DNA of 58,602 nucleotides from DAOUET01 sp034430155. Its GTDB lineage: Bacteria > Chloroflexota > Anaerolineae > Anaerolineales > UBA4823. Location of the stretch: positions 1 to 58,602 of the forward strand of contig DAOUET010000080.1 in NCBI GenBank assembly GCA_034430155.1, in the 5' to 3' direction. Below are positions 26,463 to 35,960 of the stretch, one piece after another. The position numbers were made by a program, and so were the translations under genes. Below the pieces are notes generated by a model that saw nothing but the letters and a program-made list of their open reading frames with translations, searched no databases and was not told where the DNA came from. Position 1 is the first letter of the stretch. Each line of letters starts with the position of its first letter.

Positions 26463-28040
26463 ATGCTGTTAATTTTTTCCCTCCTTTTTCTTTTTATAAC
26501 ACCTCTTATAATGCTGGCCATTCGCTTGTTCTGGCCAGACTTTGCTTATCATTGGCTCATCGCAGCGGCAGGACCCTTGATCGCCTGGCCGGTAACCCTG
26601 CTAGCAGGTAGACAACTCCCCCAAACGGTCCATCTGATCTCGTGGAATACAGTGGCTTTCTTCACTGAATCGCCTACGCTGCTGATTGACCGGCTGTCCT
26701 GGCCTTTTGCAGTGGCTTTGACGACATTGGTATTGGCAGTAATACTGAGCGAGGTGGCACGCGCCTCTGAAGCTGATTGGGCAGTCTGGGCGGGCAGTTT
26801 GCTATTGGCAGCTCTTGGTGTTTTTACGGTGCTGGCTGGCAATCCCTTGACGCTCATGATGGGCTGGGCTGCGATTGATTTGACCGAGCTTCTTATTATG
26901 TTGGGCCAGGTTAAACAAAGTGTGGTACGTGAACGGGTGGTGATAACTTTTTCGGCACGCGTACTGGGGATTGGATTCTTGCTTGTAGCAGTGATGGTGG
27001 CCAGTTCAGCTGGTGAGACCTTTTCATTTGAGGCAATCCCATCGCAAGTAGGCTTTCTCGTGTTGTTGGCAGCTGGGCTGCGTCTTGGGGTGTTACCAAT
27101 GCACCTGCCATTCATAGAGGAGGTGCCCTTGCGACGGGGTTTGGGCACGATCCTCCGGTTAGTACCGGCGGCAGCCAGCCTGGTCATATTAGCGCGTATC
27201 GCAGATGCCGTGGCTGGTTCAAATAAACCAATGATCCTGGCACCCCTATTGCTTGGCTTGGCAGGATTAGCGGCTCTTTATGGTGCGGCTGCCTGGGCAT
27301 TGGCAGATAATGAATTGGATGGCCGCCCCTCATGGATTTTAGGAATGGCGTCGTTTTCTGTTGCCGGCACAGTTCTGGGCGAGCCTTCAGCGAGCTTAGC
27401 CTGGGGTATAGCTACTTTGCTATCCGGGGGTTTACTTTTCCTTTTTTCAGCCAGGGACCGGCGATTATCATGGCTGCCTTTGTTGGGATTAGTGGGCATT
27501 TCAGCGCTACCTTATTCACCAACCTGGAATGGCACCAGGTTGTTCACCTCCTTCTTCACGCCGGTACTATTCCTTTTTTTGGCCGCGCAGGTCTTATTCC
27601 TGATAGGGTACGCTCGCCATGCATTGCAGGAGGGGAATTCTTTGACTGGTGCTGAGCGCTGGGTATGGTTAATCTATCCATTTGGTTTGGCTTTACTCCC
27701 AGTCGTGCTGTTCTCCTTTGGAGTGTGGACAAACCCAAGCAGGGAGAACATGCCTGTGGTTGGTTGGCTAGAGGGCGTGGTTGTGGTAATACTGGCTGCG
27801 CTTCTGGGAATCAAGCTACACAATAGAATAAGGGTCTCTGAAAAGGCAATTGACCTCTTTGAGTCTATTCTTTCTTTCAATTGGTTATATCGCTTTTTTT
27901 GGAATATTTATCGAACCATTGGGCGTCTAATCACTTTTATCTCTACTGTGCTCGAAGGGGAAGGTGGTCTTTTGTGGACCTTGCTGCTGCTGGTCCTTTT
28001 TCTGCTTATGCTCTTGGGAATTAGTAGTGGAGGTGGCTAA
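26463..28040 (+). CDS. Complex I antiporter-like membrane protein (NuoL/M/N-like), degenerate
   Basis: A 525-residue polytopic protein with about 14 hydrophobic segments and no signal peptide, resembling proton-conducting subunits of complex I, Mrp antiporters or membrane hydrogenases. The TM5 acidic residue is recognisable in AAIDLTELLIML. The TM7 site normally reads K-x-A-x-x-P-x-H; here it is LRLGVLPMHLPF, with Arg where Lys is expected. The usual DLKR-AYSS segment is replaced by ELDGRPSWILGMAS. It overlaps no other gene and begins a three-gene unit. A proton path is therefore doubtful, and the protein may be structural or have another role. Confidence 0.78.
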   Translation: MLLIFSLLFLFITPLIMLAIRLFWPDFAYHWLIAAAGPLIAWPVTLLAGRQLPQTVHLISWNTVAFFTESPTLLIDRLSWPFAVALTTLVLAVILSEVARASEADWAVWAGSLLLAALGVFTVLAGNPLTLMMGWAAIDLTELLIMLGQVKQSVVRERVVITFSARVLGIGFLLVAVMVASSAGETFSFEAIPSQVGFLVLLAAGLRLGVLPMHLPFIEEVPLRRGLGTILRLVPAAASLVILARIADAVAGSNKPMILAPLLLGLAGLAALYGAAAWALADNELDGRPSWILGMASFSVAGTVLGEPSASLAWGIATLLSGGLLFLFSARDRRLSWLPLLGLVGISALPYSPTWNGTRLFTSFFTPVLFLFLAAQVLFLIGYARHALQEGNSLTGAERWVWLIYPFGLALLPVVLFSFGVWTNPSRENMPVVGWLEGVVVVILAALLGIKLHNRIRVSEKAIDLFESILSFNWLYRFFWNIYRTIGRLITFISTVLEGEGGLLWTLLLLVLFLLMLLGISSGGG

Positions 28041-28043
28041 CAG

Positions 28044-28640
28044 GTGATGTTCGATCAATTAGCCTTCTTTGCAGTGGTCTTGATTTCGATGACATCGCTA
28101 GTTCTTTTGATCGGTCAGGATTGGCGGGTGAGCATCTCCGCATTAGCATTACAGTACCTTGGTGTTTTCGAATTAGTTGGTTTGAGTTGGTCATTAGAAT
28201 TAGCGGCAGTAAAGCTGGTAGCTGGTTGGATGGCAGGGGCAGTTCTCGGCATGGCTTTGCTTGGAATTCCTGATGAAGCCCGTAAGGGTGAAAGATTGGT
28301 ACTGGGGAGTGTCTTGTTTCGTTTATTGACCGCTGGCCTGGTTTGGTTGGTAGCCTTTTCAATTGCACCTCAATTGAGTGCAAGGATACCAGGGATTAAA
28401 TATGAACAGGTCTTGGGCGGGATAATATTAATAGGCATGGGTTTGTTACAACTGGGATTAACTGCCCTACCCCTACGTATAACCATCGGTTTGTTGACGG
28501 TGCTTTCGGGATTTGAAATTTTATACGCGGTCGTTGAGACGTCTACCCTGGTATCCGGGTTATTAGCAGGCGTAAGCTTGGGGCTGGCATTGGTGGGTGC
28601 TTATTTACTGACCATCCCTACTATGGAAGAAATTGAATGA
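28044..28640 (+). CDS. Small polytopic membrane protein in the antiporter-like operon
   Basis: A 198-residue, very hydrophobic protein with about six helices, ending in a short acidic tail (PTMEEIE). It lies where NuoK/MnhC or HyfE-type subunits lie in related operons, but the sequence does not let me choose; a HyfE-like subunit is possible. Three bases separate it from the previous stop, and its last codons overlap the start of the next gene at 28637, so the three genes are translated together. Confidence 0.7.
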   Translation: MMFDQLAFFAVVLISMTSLVLLIGQDWRVSISALALQYLGVFELVGLSWSLELAAVKLVAGWMAGAVLGMALLGIPDEARKGERLVLGSVLFRLLTAGLVWLVAFSIAPQLSARIPGIKYEQVLGGIILIGMGLLQLGLTALPLRITIGLLTVLSGFEILYAVVETSTLVSGLLAGVSLGLALVGAYLLTIPTMEEIE

Positions 28641-30046
28641 GCACCGCTTTTATTTGGATACTGTTTCCGGGTTTCCTGGCAGGGGTGCTATTGTTCTTAC
28701 AGCGGTGGGAACGTGCAGTTACTGTTTTGGCTACATTGAGCGCCACATTATTGGCAGGCTTGGCGTGGTGGCTCCCGGTTAAGGAACAATTCTTTATAGG
28801 GCCATGGACCTTGGACATGGTTGATACCTGGTCGATAATGGGGCGCAGGTTTATCTTAGGCCCAAACGATCGTCCCGCCTTAGTAATCTTGTACCTGACG
28901 GCTGCCTTTTGGTGTGGAGCAGCCTATCTTGCCCGGCCAGGTCGGGTTTTTGTCCCCTTGGCACTGGGAATAGTTGCATTAATGACTGCTGCAATCTCTG
29001 TTGAACCATTCCTATATGCAGCGCTGTTGATCGAAATATCAATCCTGCTGAGTGTCCCCTTTCTGGTCTCTCACGGGAGACCTGTAGGGCGGGGTATTCT
29101 ACGGTATATCACGCTACAATCTCTGGGAGTCCCGTTTATTTTGTTCTCAGGATGGATGTTGGCAGGAGTCGAAGCCAGTCCAGGGGATCAGGTATTAATT
29201 CAACAAGCTTCTGTTTTGCTAGGATTAGGGTTTGCTTTCTTTTTGGCTATTTTTCCCTTCCACACCTGGATTCCGATGTTGGCAGAAGAGGCCCATCCTT
29301 ATGCCATTGGATTCGTTTTATTACTGCTGCCAGGTGCTATCTCGTTTTTTGGATTAGGTTTTCTGGACCGTTATTCCTGGTTGCGGACTTCTCAGACAAC
29401 ATACTCGATGTTACGTCTATTCGGAGTGTTAACGGTGGTGATCGGTGGTATCTGGGCGGCATTCCAACGCCACCTAGGCAAAATGCTCGGATATTCTGTG
29501 GTTGTGGAAATCGGTTTTTCAATGACAGCTATCAGCCTGGGAGGGGGAACACATTCAGGCTCACTTGAAGTTTTCTTTGCGAGTTTACTGCCGAGAGGAC
29601 TGGGATTAGGAGTGTGGGCTCTTGCCTTAACGATTATACGCAACCAAACGAAAGGTTTGTTATTCAGGGATGTCCAAGGGGTGGCAAGGCATGCTCCCGT
29701 GGCAGCTACGGCTTTGATCTTGGCTCATTTTTCAATTGCGGGACTGCCTCTTTTAGCAGGTTTCCCGGTTCGATTAGCTTTATGGGAAGGATTAGCCCAA
29801 ATTTCACTGACGGCGGTTTTTTGGGCATTATTAGGAAATATTGGATTACTTATAGGTGGATTACGCACCCTGGCAGTCCTTGTGATGGGACCTTCAGATG
29901 AGAAATGGCAATTGACGGAAAGCTGGAAAGAGCAGGCCTATCTGCTTGTTGGAATAGGGGCGTTGCTGGTAGTGGGCTTGTTTCCGCAATGGTTTTTACC
30001 CTTGTTCGCAAATATGCCACAAGCTTTTGATCAATTAATCCCGTAA
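28637..30046 (+). CDS. Complex I antiporter-like membrane protein (NuoN/M-like)
   Basis: A 469-residue protein with about 13 hydrophobic helices. The family landmark near residue 205 reads GLGFAFFLAIFPFHTWIPML, where the canonical channel Lys is Phe; the PFHTW part is intact. The later segment RHLGKMLGYSVVVEIGFSM keeps the K-x-x-x-Y-S pattern. It overlaps the previous gene by four bases (ATGA). No Nuo hydrophilic subunits, hydrogenase or carbonic-anhydrase-like partner is seen next to it. It should lie in the cytoplasmic membrane; the transported ion, if any, is unknown. Confidence 0.8.
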   Translation: MSTAFIWILFPGFLAGVLLFLQRWERAVTVLATLSATLLAGLAWWLPVKEQFFIGPWTLDMVDTWSIMGRRFILGPNDRPALVILYLTAAFWCGAAYLARPGRVFVPLALGIVALMTAAISVEPFLYAALLIEISILLSVPFLVSHGRPVGRGILRYITLQSLGVPFILFSGWMLAGVEASPGDQVLIQQASVLLGLGFAFFLAIFPFHTWIPMLAEEAHPYAIGFVLLLLPGAISFFGLGFLDRYSWLRTSQTTYSMLRLFGVLTVVIGGIWAAFQRHLGKMLGYSVVVEIGFSMTAISLGGGTHSGSLEVFFASLLPRGLGLGVWALALTIIRNQTKGLLFRDVQGVARHAPVAATALILAHFSIAGLPLLAGFPVRLALWEGLAQISLTAVFWALLGNIGLLIGGLRTLAVLVMGPSDEKWQLTESWKEQAYLLVGIGALLVVGLFPQWFLPLFANMPQAFDQLIP

Positions 30047-30088
30047 AAGGGGTGGTCAGCGTAAATCTTGGATAAATGGGGTTAATGC

Positions 30089-30094
30089 TATAAT
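30089..30094 (+). promoter_or_regulatory. Extended -10 promoter before the coiled-coil gene
   Basis: TATAAT at 30089-30094 is preceded by TGC, making an extended -10. A weak -35 (CTTGGA) lies 16 bases upstream. The transcript would have a leader of about 67 bases to the ATG at 30168. Confidence 0.6.
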
Positions 30095-30167
30095 CCAAAA
30101 ATATCCTATCAGGCTGCAGCGCCTATTCGGTTTTCCTCTTTGACTTCTAGGAAATAGGAGATTGAGT

Positions 30168-31346
30168 ATGGATCAGGACCAGATACTTAAACAGGTAGCG
30201 TGGCTCGACGAAGAAAGACGCAGAGACAAGGATAACCTTGCCAAACAAGAAGAACGTATCCTAGCCTTAGAGGGGAGTCTTGACGCTGCTCATAAACAGA
30301 TTAAGGATCTAGCTGGAGAGATCACTCGCCTCAATACCATTATCGCTCGAATGGATCATTTCGACGACGCTTTAAGCCAGCATCGAGTGGAATTCAATCA
30401 CCAGATGGAGGGGCTTGATAAGGAAGGCAAGAAACGTGAAGAAGAAATCGAGAAAGTTCGTCGAGTTGAAATGCGGGCGGTTGATAGCAGTATCGCAGAT
30501 ATGCGAAATGAGCTGGAAGCTATGGCGGGGATGAAGTTAGCATTGCAAGCGCGCATTGATGAGGAGATGCGCCTGGGGCGTTCTATCGATGAGGTACGCA
30601 CAAAGATTCAGGATATGCGCAGAAGTGAAGAAGAAAACAGCCGTACTTACAAGCTGATTGAAGATGGACGTCGCCAGGATTCGAAACGCTTGGTGGATCT
30701 ACAAGGTGAGGCAATCGCCCTCAGAAAGCGGCTGGACGAAAATCGGGGGAAAATTGAATTGGTTACTTCAAATTTCAAGAAAATTGAAGCCCGTCTTAGT
30801 GAGCTGGTCACTATGGAAACAGAGCGGCATGATTCTCAGGCTACATTTTTAGATAAACAGGCTATGCTTCAGGTCGAACGCGATCGCACCTGGAAGGAAT
30901 GGGGAACCCGTTTCGAGATTGTGGCAAGACAAGCATCAGAAGTGGAATCTCAACTTCAAACTCTGGATGCTACCCATCGAAATGTGAAGCGAACTCAAGA
31001 ATCCGTCGATGAGCTAACCCAACGGGTGGAACGACGTGTGAACGAAATAACCGAGATGCAGCGATTATCGGAAGAGCGCTTCCGCCAGGAATGGGTGACT
31101 TTCAAAGCGGACGATCAGAAGCGCTGGACCAATTACACCTTGACGCAGGAGGAACAACGGGGTGAGACCGGGCGCACCTTGGAAAGACTTGGTGAAAGAG
31201 TCACCCATCTGGAGGATGGCTTACAGGAATTGCAGGACTTTCTCTTCCAAGTCAATGATTATACCGAAAAGCGGTTGCAAGGGCTATTAGCCCTGGTTCA
31301 CGATTGGGTCGAAGAATACGAGCATTCGCTCAGCCATATTCGTTAG
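30168..31346 (+). CDS. Long coiled-coil protein
   Basis: A 392-residue protein almost wholly composed of charged heptad-like repeats (for example DEERRRDKDNLAKQEERILALEGSLD at the start and VDELTQRVERRVNEITEMQRL near residue 285). No signal peptide or membrane helix. Such proteins are structural or scaffold proteins; the family is not recognised. The start is ATG 30168 with AGGAG seven bases before it, rather than the TTG at 30162. It has its own likely promoter and precedes the SelB-like gene by 70 bases. Confidence 0.78.
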   Translation: MDQDQILKQVAWLDEERRRDKDNLAKQEERILALEGSLDAAHKQIKDLAGEITRLNTIIARMDHFDDALSQHRVEFNHQMEGLDKEGKKREEEIEKVRRVEMRAVDSSIADMRNELEAMAGMKLALQARIDEEMRLGRSIDEVRTKIQDMRRSEEENSRTYKLIEDGRRQDSKRLVDLQGEAIALRKRLDENRGKIELVTSNFKKIEARLSELVTMETERHDSQATFLDKQAMLQVERDRTWKEWGTRFEIVARQASEVESQLQTLDATHRNVKRTQESVDELTQRVERRVNEITEMQRLSEERFRQEWVTFKADDQKRWTNYTLTQEEQRGETGRTLERLGERVTHLEDGLQELQDFLFQVNDYTEKRLQGLLALVHDWVEEYEHSLSHIR

Positions 31347-31416
31347 GGATCATGAAAAGTGCCTTCTTTCCAGTGATCAAGGTCGATCATCCTCAGGTGT
31401 TAAAAGAGCTGCCAAC

Positions 31417-33324
31417 ATGCGTGTAATTGGAACTGCCGGTCATGTAGACCATGGCAAATCAACCCTGGTAGAAGCGCTGACGGGTACACATCCGGATCGC
31501 CTGAAGGAAGAACGCGAACGGGAGATGACCATTGATCTTGGCTTTGCCTGGATGGATTTGCCGGGGGGTGAAGAGATCGGTATTGTTGACGTGCCGGGTC
31601 ACCGGGATTTCATAGAAAACATGCTGGCAGGGGTTGGAGGGATAGATGCTGCTTTGTTTGTTGTGGCAGCTGATGAGGGCGTGATGCCCCAGACGCGCGA
31701 ACACCTGGCTATTCTAGACATTCTCCAGGTTCAAGGTGGTGTGGTGGCATTGACCAAGATTGATCTGGTTGACGATCCCGAATGGTTGGATCTGGTTGAG
31801 GAGGAGGTTAGGCGGGTTTTATCTGGAACCGTTTTGGAAAACGCCCCGATTGTAAGAGTTAGTGCGCGCGGTGGGGAAGGGGTTGCAGAAATTGCTAACG
31901 CCTTGAGCGAGTGTTTGGCTGAAAGGCCGGCGCGGCCTGATTTGGGACGACCACGGTTGCCTGTAGATAGGGCGTTCACTATTGCAGGCTTTGGAACTGT
32001 TGTGACTGGTACATTGGTTGATGGCCAATTAAGCGTAGGAGATGAGATAGAAATACTTCCCAAAGGCCGGCACGGAAGAGTGCGTGGCCTTCAATCTCAC
32101 AAGGTAAAAGAGCAGGTGGCGATCCCTGTAAGCCGTACGGCGGTGAATATCACGGGTGTGTCGGTGGATCAAATTAGTCGCGGGGACGTTGTAATACATC
32201 CAGGTGATTACCAGGCCAACCGCCGTATGGACGTAAATTTCCGGCTGCTACCTGATGCAAGCCAGCCTCTTGAGCATAATACCGAGGTCAAACTGTTTAT
32301 CGGCTCCGCAGAAGTGATGGCGAGGGTGCGTCTGCTGGGCAGTGAAGATCTGCATCCGGGAGAACAGGGCTGGCTGCAGTTGGAGTTGCGCCAGCCAGTG
32401 GTAGCAGTGCGCGGTGATCGTTACATTTTACGAAGACCCTCTCCGGGTGAAACCCTCGGAGGAGGTTCAATTGTAGATCCTCACCCAGGAAGGCGGCATA
32501 AGCGTTTCGCTAAAGGTGTTATTGAGAGATTGGAAGCTTTAGCACAGGGGAGACCGGCTGATGTGTTGATGCACGCCCTAATGGCTTCGGGCGTAGCGCC
32601 TATGAGGCAGGTGGTGGCTCGTTCGAATCTTGAGAGCAAAGCCGTGGTTGCAGCATTAAACGAGTTAATTAAGTCAGGGCAGCTAATGCAAATTGAAGAT
32701 CAAGGCGGTGAGGTAACGGTCGATAGCGACAAACTGGTTGCCGGAAAGGGGTATTGGGATCAGATATCAGCCAAAGCTATTCAGGAAGTTGAGAATTACC
32801 ACAATTTGTACCCGCTGAGATCAGGGATGCCTCGCGAAGAGTTGAAAAGCCGTCTGAAAGTACAGACGAAATGGTTCAATGCACTGTTGAATAAATTAGT
32901 GAATGATGGGGATTTGGAGGAATCCGGGCCGTTGGTTTACATACCAGGTCACCAGGTTCGCTTTACTCCTCAGCAAGAAAAAGCCGTTCAGATGTTACTG
33001 GTGCGCTTTAAAAATTCTCCTTACGCACCACCTAGCTTGAAAGATTCACTGGCCGAAGTTGGAGACGACCTCTACAACGCCTTGGTCGACCTGGGAAGAT
33101 TGGTTCCAGTTTCGCCTGAAGTTGTCTTCCGCCGGGAAGATTATGAACGTCTGGTGGAGGAAGTACAGCGTCTGTTAGAGGTTAACGGCACCATAACCGC
33201 GGCTCAAGTGCGCGATCACTTCAACACCAGCCGTCGTTATGTGTTGGCTTTTTTAGAGCACTTGGATGCAATCGGAGTTACAGTTCGGGAGGGGGATGTA
33301 CGGCGTTTGAAACGAAATCATTAA
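31417..33324 (+). CDS. selB: SelB-like selenocysteine-specific elongation factor
   Basis: A 635-residue GTPase of the SelB group. G1 is GTAGHVDHGKST (residues 5-16), the switch reads EREREMTIDLGFAW, G3 is DVPGH near 58 and G4 is TKID near 112. After beta-barrel domains (about 170-340) the C-terminus has winged-helix repeats (about 380-635), the part that in E. coli grips the SECIS hairpin. Normally it delivers Sec-tRNA to UGA codons. I see no selA, selC, selD or obvious internal-UGA gene in the window, so its use here is not shown. Its 3' end overlaps the convergent amidohydrolase by 47 bases. Confidence 0.92.
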   Translation: MRVIGTAGHVDHGKSTLVEALTGTHPDRLKEEREREMTIDLGFAWMDLPGGEEIGIVDVPGHRDFIENMLAGVGGIDAALFVVAADEGVMPQTREHLAILDILQVQGGVVALTKIDLVDDPEWLDLVEEEVRRVLSGTVLENAPIVRVSARGGEGVAEIANALSECLAERPARPDLGRPRLPVDRAFTIAGFGTVVTGTLVDGQLSVGDEIEILPKGRHGRVRGLQSHKVKEQVAIPVSRTAVNITGVSVDQISRGDVVIHPGDYQANRRMDVNFRLLPDASQPLEHNTEVKLFIGSAEVMARVRLLGSEDLHPGEQGWLQLELRQPVVAVRGDRYILRRPSPGETLGGGSIVDPHPGRRHKRFAKGVIERLEALAQGRPADVLMHALMASGVAPMRQVVARSNLESKAVVAALNELIKSGQLMQIEDQGGEVTVDSDKLVAGKGYWDQISAKAIQEVENYHNLYPLRSGMPREELKSRLKVQTKWFNALLNKLVNDGDLEESGPLVYIPGHQVRFTPQQEKAVQMLLVRFKNSPYAPPSLKDSLAEVGDDLYNALVDLGRLVPVSPEVVFRREDYERLVEEVQRLLEVNGTITAAQVRDHFNTSRRYVLAFLEHLDAIGVTVREGDVRRLKRNH

Positions 33325-34966
33325 TATTTTGTTGATAAACCCAATTACCGGCGATCATTGTGGCGAGAGGATGGATATCCTTGAGCTGCTCGGTTTCGCA
33401 GGTGAATGGATCAATGTCAAGGACCACAAAATCAGCCAAGTATCCAGGGGCGAGTTTTCCCTGGTGGTCTTCCATACCAGCAGCATAGGCAGCCCCAACT
33501 GTATAAGCGGATAACGCCTCAAAAACCGTGATACGTTGGTCCGGATACCAGCCATCGGGACCCGGAGTGCCGTCATGACGTTGACGCGTAACAGCCGCGT
33601 GTATCCCCCAGAACGGATTAGGAGATTCTACCGGGGCATCGGAGCCAAAGGTCAAATTTGTGCCTTTGTCGAGTATTGTTCTCCAGGCATAAGCATTGGC
33701 AGATCGCTTACCCCAGAACCGATCAGATGCTGGGAAATCGGAGGTCGCGTGGATAGGTTGCATCGAGGCGATTATGTCCAATTCTGTGAAGCGTGGGGCG
33801 TCGTTGGGATGAATGACCTGGACATGTTCGATGCGATGGCGTAAGGATCCTGCGGCGGAAATGCGCTTACCACTTGGGTCTGTTTTCAGCGGAGTTTTGT
33901 CCTGCTCCAGCAAACGTAATTGAGCATATGCCTTAAGGACTTCATGGTTGGCGGCATCTCCGATGGCATGAACCGCCAGACTCAGGCCGTTTTCAACAGC
34001 CAGACGGCCGCGCTCGAATAATTCCTCAGCGTCCAAGAAAAGCATCCCTCGATTTTCTGGCTCACCTTCATATGGTTGCAGCATAGCAGCGGTGTGAGGT
34101 CCTAAAGCTCCATCAGCGAAGGCCTTAACCGAACCTATCCGTAAGAAATCGTCCCCAAAACCTGAACGCAACCCCAGTTCGACAGCATGAGGCAGGGCTT
34201 CGATAGGGATGCTCTTGAGCACGCGCAGGCCAAGTTCGCCATGACCATGCAAGATTTGCAAGGCGGCGAAACACAACCTGCGATCAAAATCGTGCACCCC
34301 GGTAATACCCATCTGCCAGAGATGTGCTTGGGCTATTTTTATGGCTTGGGCGACTTGTCCGGGAGAGGGCTCCGGGATGGCGGATGTGACCAGCTGGAGG
34401 GCGTTTTCAAAAAAAATACCAGTGGGATTGCCTTGCTCATCACGCTGGATGCAGCCACCCGGAAGATCGTCGGTATCGGCGCTTATACTCGCTCGTTGTA
34501 GCGCTAGGCTGTTTGTCCAGGCGGCGTGGAGCGATTTTGCTGTCAAGTAGACGGGATGGTGTGGTGAAACGGCATCCAAAACGGCCAGGTTGCCATACCC
34601 TTCCGGCCATTGGTTATGATTCCAGCCATGACCTAAAATCCATTCGCCAGCGGGGGTAGATCGGGCTCGGTCGGCAACTCGGTGCAGGCATTCCTCCCGT
34701 GAAGAAGTTTCACAGTCGATCCTATGCAATCCAAGTGCATATTGCTTGAGGTGAATGTGGGCATCGACTAATCCGGGGATCAGCGCCTGACCAGCAAGAT
34801 CATGACTTCTACCAGCATTGCTTTTGGTCGGATGATCTCCAAACTGAGAAAGAATCTCCTGGTCGTTGCCTACTGCCAAGATTCGTTCTCGATCGATAAT
34901 CATCGCTGAAGCAACCGGTAGTGCTTGATCAAAGGTATAAATACGAGCATTAAAGAAGATATGCAT
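33278..34966 (-). CDS. YtcJ-like amidohydrolase
   Basis: A 562-residue member of the amidohydrolase_3 (YtcJ/LAF3) group. The N-terminal metal motif is LVDAHIHLKQYA near residue 68; then GHGWNHNQWP, the internal VHAIGDAANHEV near 315, HRIEHVQVIHP near 370 and a C-terminal FGSDAPVESPNPFWGIHAA with the catalytic Asp. Substrates of this group are poorly known and include amides and ring compounds. It is tail-to-tail with selB and overlaps its last 47 bases, so the 3' ends are transcribed in both directions. Confidence 0.88.
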   Translation of the reverse strand: MHIFFNARIYTFDQALPVASAMIIDRERILAVGNDQEILSQFGDHPTKSNAGRSHDLAGQALIPGLVDAHIHLKQYALGLHRIDCETSSREECLHRVADRARSTPAGEWILGHGWNHNQWPEGYGNLAVLDAVSPHHPVYLTAKSLHAAWTNSLALQRASISADTDDLPGGCIQRDEQGNPTGIFFENALQLVTSAIPEPSPGQVAQAIKIAQAHLWQMGITGVHDFDRRLCFAALQILHGHGELGLRVLKSIPIEALPHAVELGLRSGFGDDFLRIGSVKAFADGALGPHTAAMLQPYEGEPENRGMLFLDAEELFERGRLAVENGLSLAVHAIGDAANHEVLKAYAQLRLLEQDKTPLKTDPSGKRISAAGSLRHRIEHVQVIHPNDAPRFTELDIIASMQPIHATSDFPASDRFWGKRSANAYAWRTILDKGTNLTFGSDAPVESPNPFWGIHAAVTRQRHDGTPGPDGWYPDQRITVFEALSAYTVGAAYAAGMEDHQGKLAPGYLADFVVLDIDPFTCETEQLKDIHPLATMIAGNWVYQQNINDFVSNAVHPPPEL

Positions 34967-35058
34967 GTTAATTGGTTTTTGATTATTATTGATCGATTAC
35001 AGCCAGGATTTGATTATCCGCCCTTGCCTTTTGTATCATAAATTTTGAACTCCCCGGG

Positions 35059-35916
35059 CTACTTTTCGCTCATGATCAGGTCGACTAAGGCATTCAGCTC
35101 TTCATCGGAGTAATAGTGGATCACCAGGGTACCACCTTTTGCCCTGTGATTCAGGGTTACTCTGGTACCTAAACGCTGCCTGAGGCGTTCTTCCAGAGCC
35201 AGGATTTCAGGAGGCTGGACCGGTTTTGGAGGGGTGCTTGGTCTTTGACCAGTTAGATTGCGAACCAATTCTTCCGTCTGGCGCACGCTGAGTTCTCTCT
35301 TGAGGATGGATTTCAGAACGGCGCTCTGGGATTCGGGTGAAGGAAGACTCAGTAGCGCCCGAGCATGACCTTCGGTGATGCGGTTTTCTGTTAAGGATTG
35401 CTTCACTGAAGGAGGGAGTTTGAGCAACCGCAAAGTGTTGGTAACAGCCACGCGACTCTTTCCAACTCGAGCGGCGATCTCTTCATGTGAGAGCCTGAAA
35501 TCCTCTGACAGCTGGCGATAAGCCTCGGCTGCTTCCAATGGGCTTAAATCAGCTCGTTGTACGTTTTCAACTAAAGCCAGTTCGACCAGCTGCTGGTCGC
35601 TGGCTTCCCGTACAATAGCGGGTACTTCCCTTAGACCTGCCCGGCGAGCAGCCATCCAGCGACGTTCGCCGGCTATTAGGGTATAGCTGTCTGGGAGGGA
35701 GCCAGGCGTTACGATAAGCGGCTGGATAATGCCGTGTTCCTGAATGGAAACGGCCAGTTCGGCCAGTTCTTCTTGATCAATCCGAATGCGAGGTTGCCGG
35801 GGATTAGGAGAGATATTATCCACCGGGATAGAGGTTGCCCCACTTGAGGGGATTTCGCCTTCTCTTTTAGGAATGAGTGCATCTAGGCCTCTTCCAAGGC
35901 CGGTTTTTCGAGCCAT
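35059..35916 (-). CDS. parB: Chromosome partitioning protein ParB
   Basis: A 285-residue DNA-binding CTPase-type ParB/Spo0J. It has the ParB box GERRWMAARRAGL near residue 85, VENVQRADLSPLEAAEAYRQL, a helix-turn-helix (SHEEIAARVGKSRVAVTNTLRL) and a C-terminal dimerisation part (LEERLRQRLGTRVTLNH). It would bind parS sites and load condensin. ATG 35916 is chosen over a TTG at 35928. It follows parA by 44 bases; the pair works together. No parS (TGTTNCACGTGAAACA type) was noticed in the window. Confidence 0.95.
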   Translation of the reverse strand: MARKTGLGRGLDALIPKREGEIPSSGATSIPVDNISPNPRQPRIRIDQEELAELAVSIQEHGIIQPLIVTPGSLPDSYTLIAGERRWMAARRAGLREVPAIVREASDQQLVELALVENVQRADLSPLEAAEAYRQLSEDFRLSHEEIAARVGKSRVAVTNTLRLLKLPPSVKQSLTENRITEGHARALLSLPSPESQSAVLKSILKRELSVRQTEELVRNLTGQRPSTPPKPVQPPEILALEERLRQRLGTRVTLNHRAKGGTLVIHYYSDEELNALVDLIMSEK

Positions 35917-35960
35917 AAAGTCCGCCAATTGAAGTTAATAGAACGGTTATTATTTCAGGT

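Noticed and set aside
26549..27187. Open frame of 212 codons opposite the first antiporter-like gene
   Set aside because: Reverse reading of hydrophobic codons; no protein features and low-complexity Ser/Thr/Lys composition.
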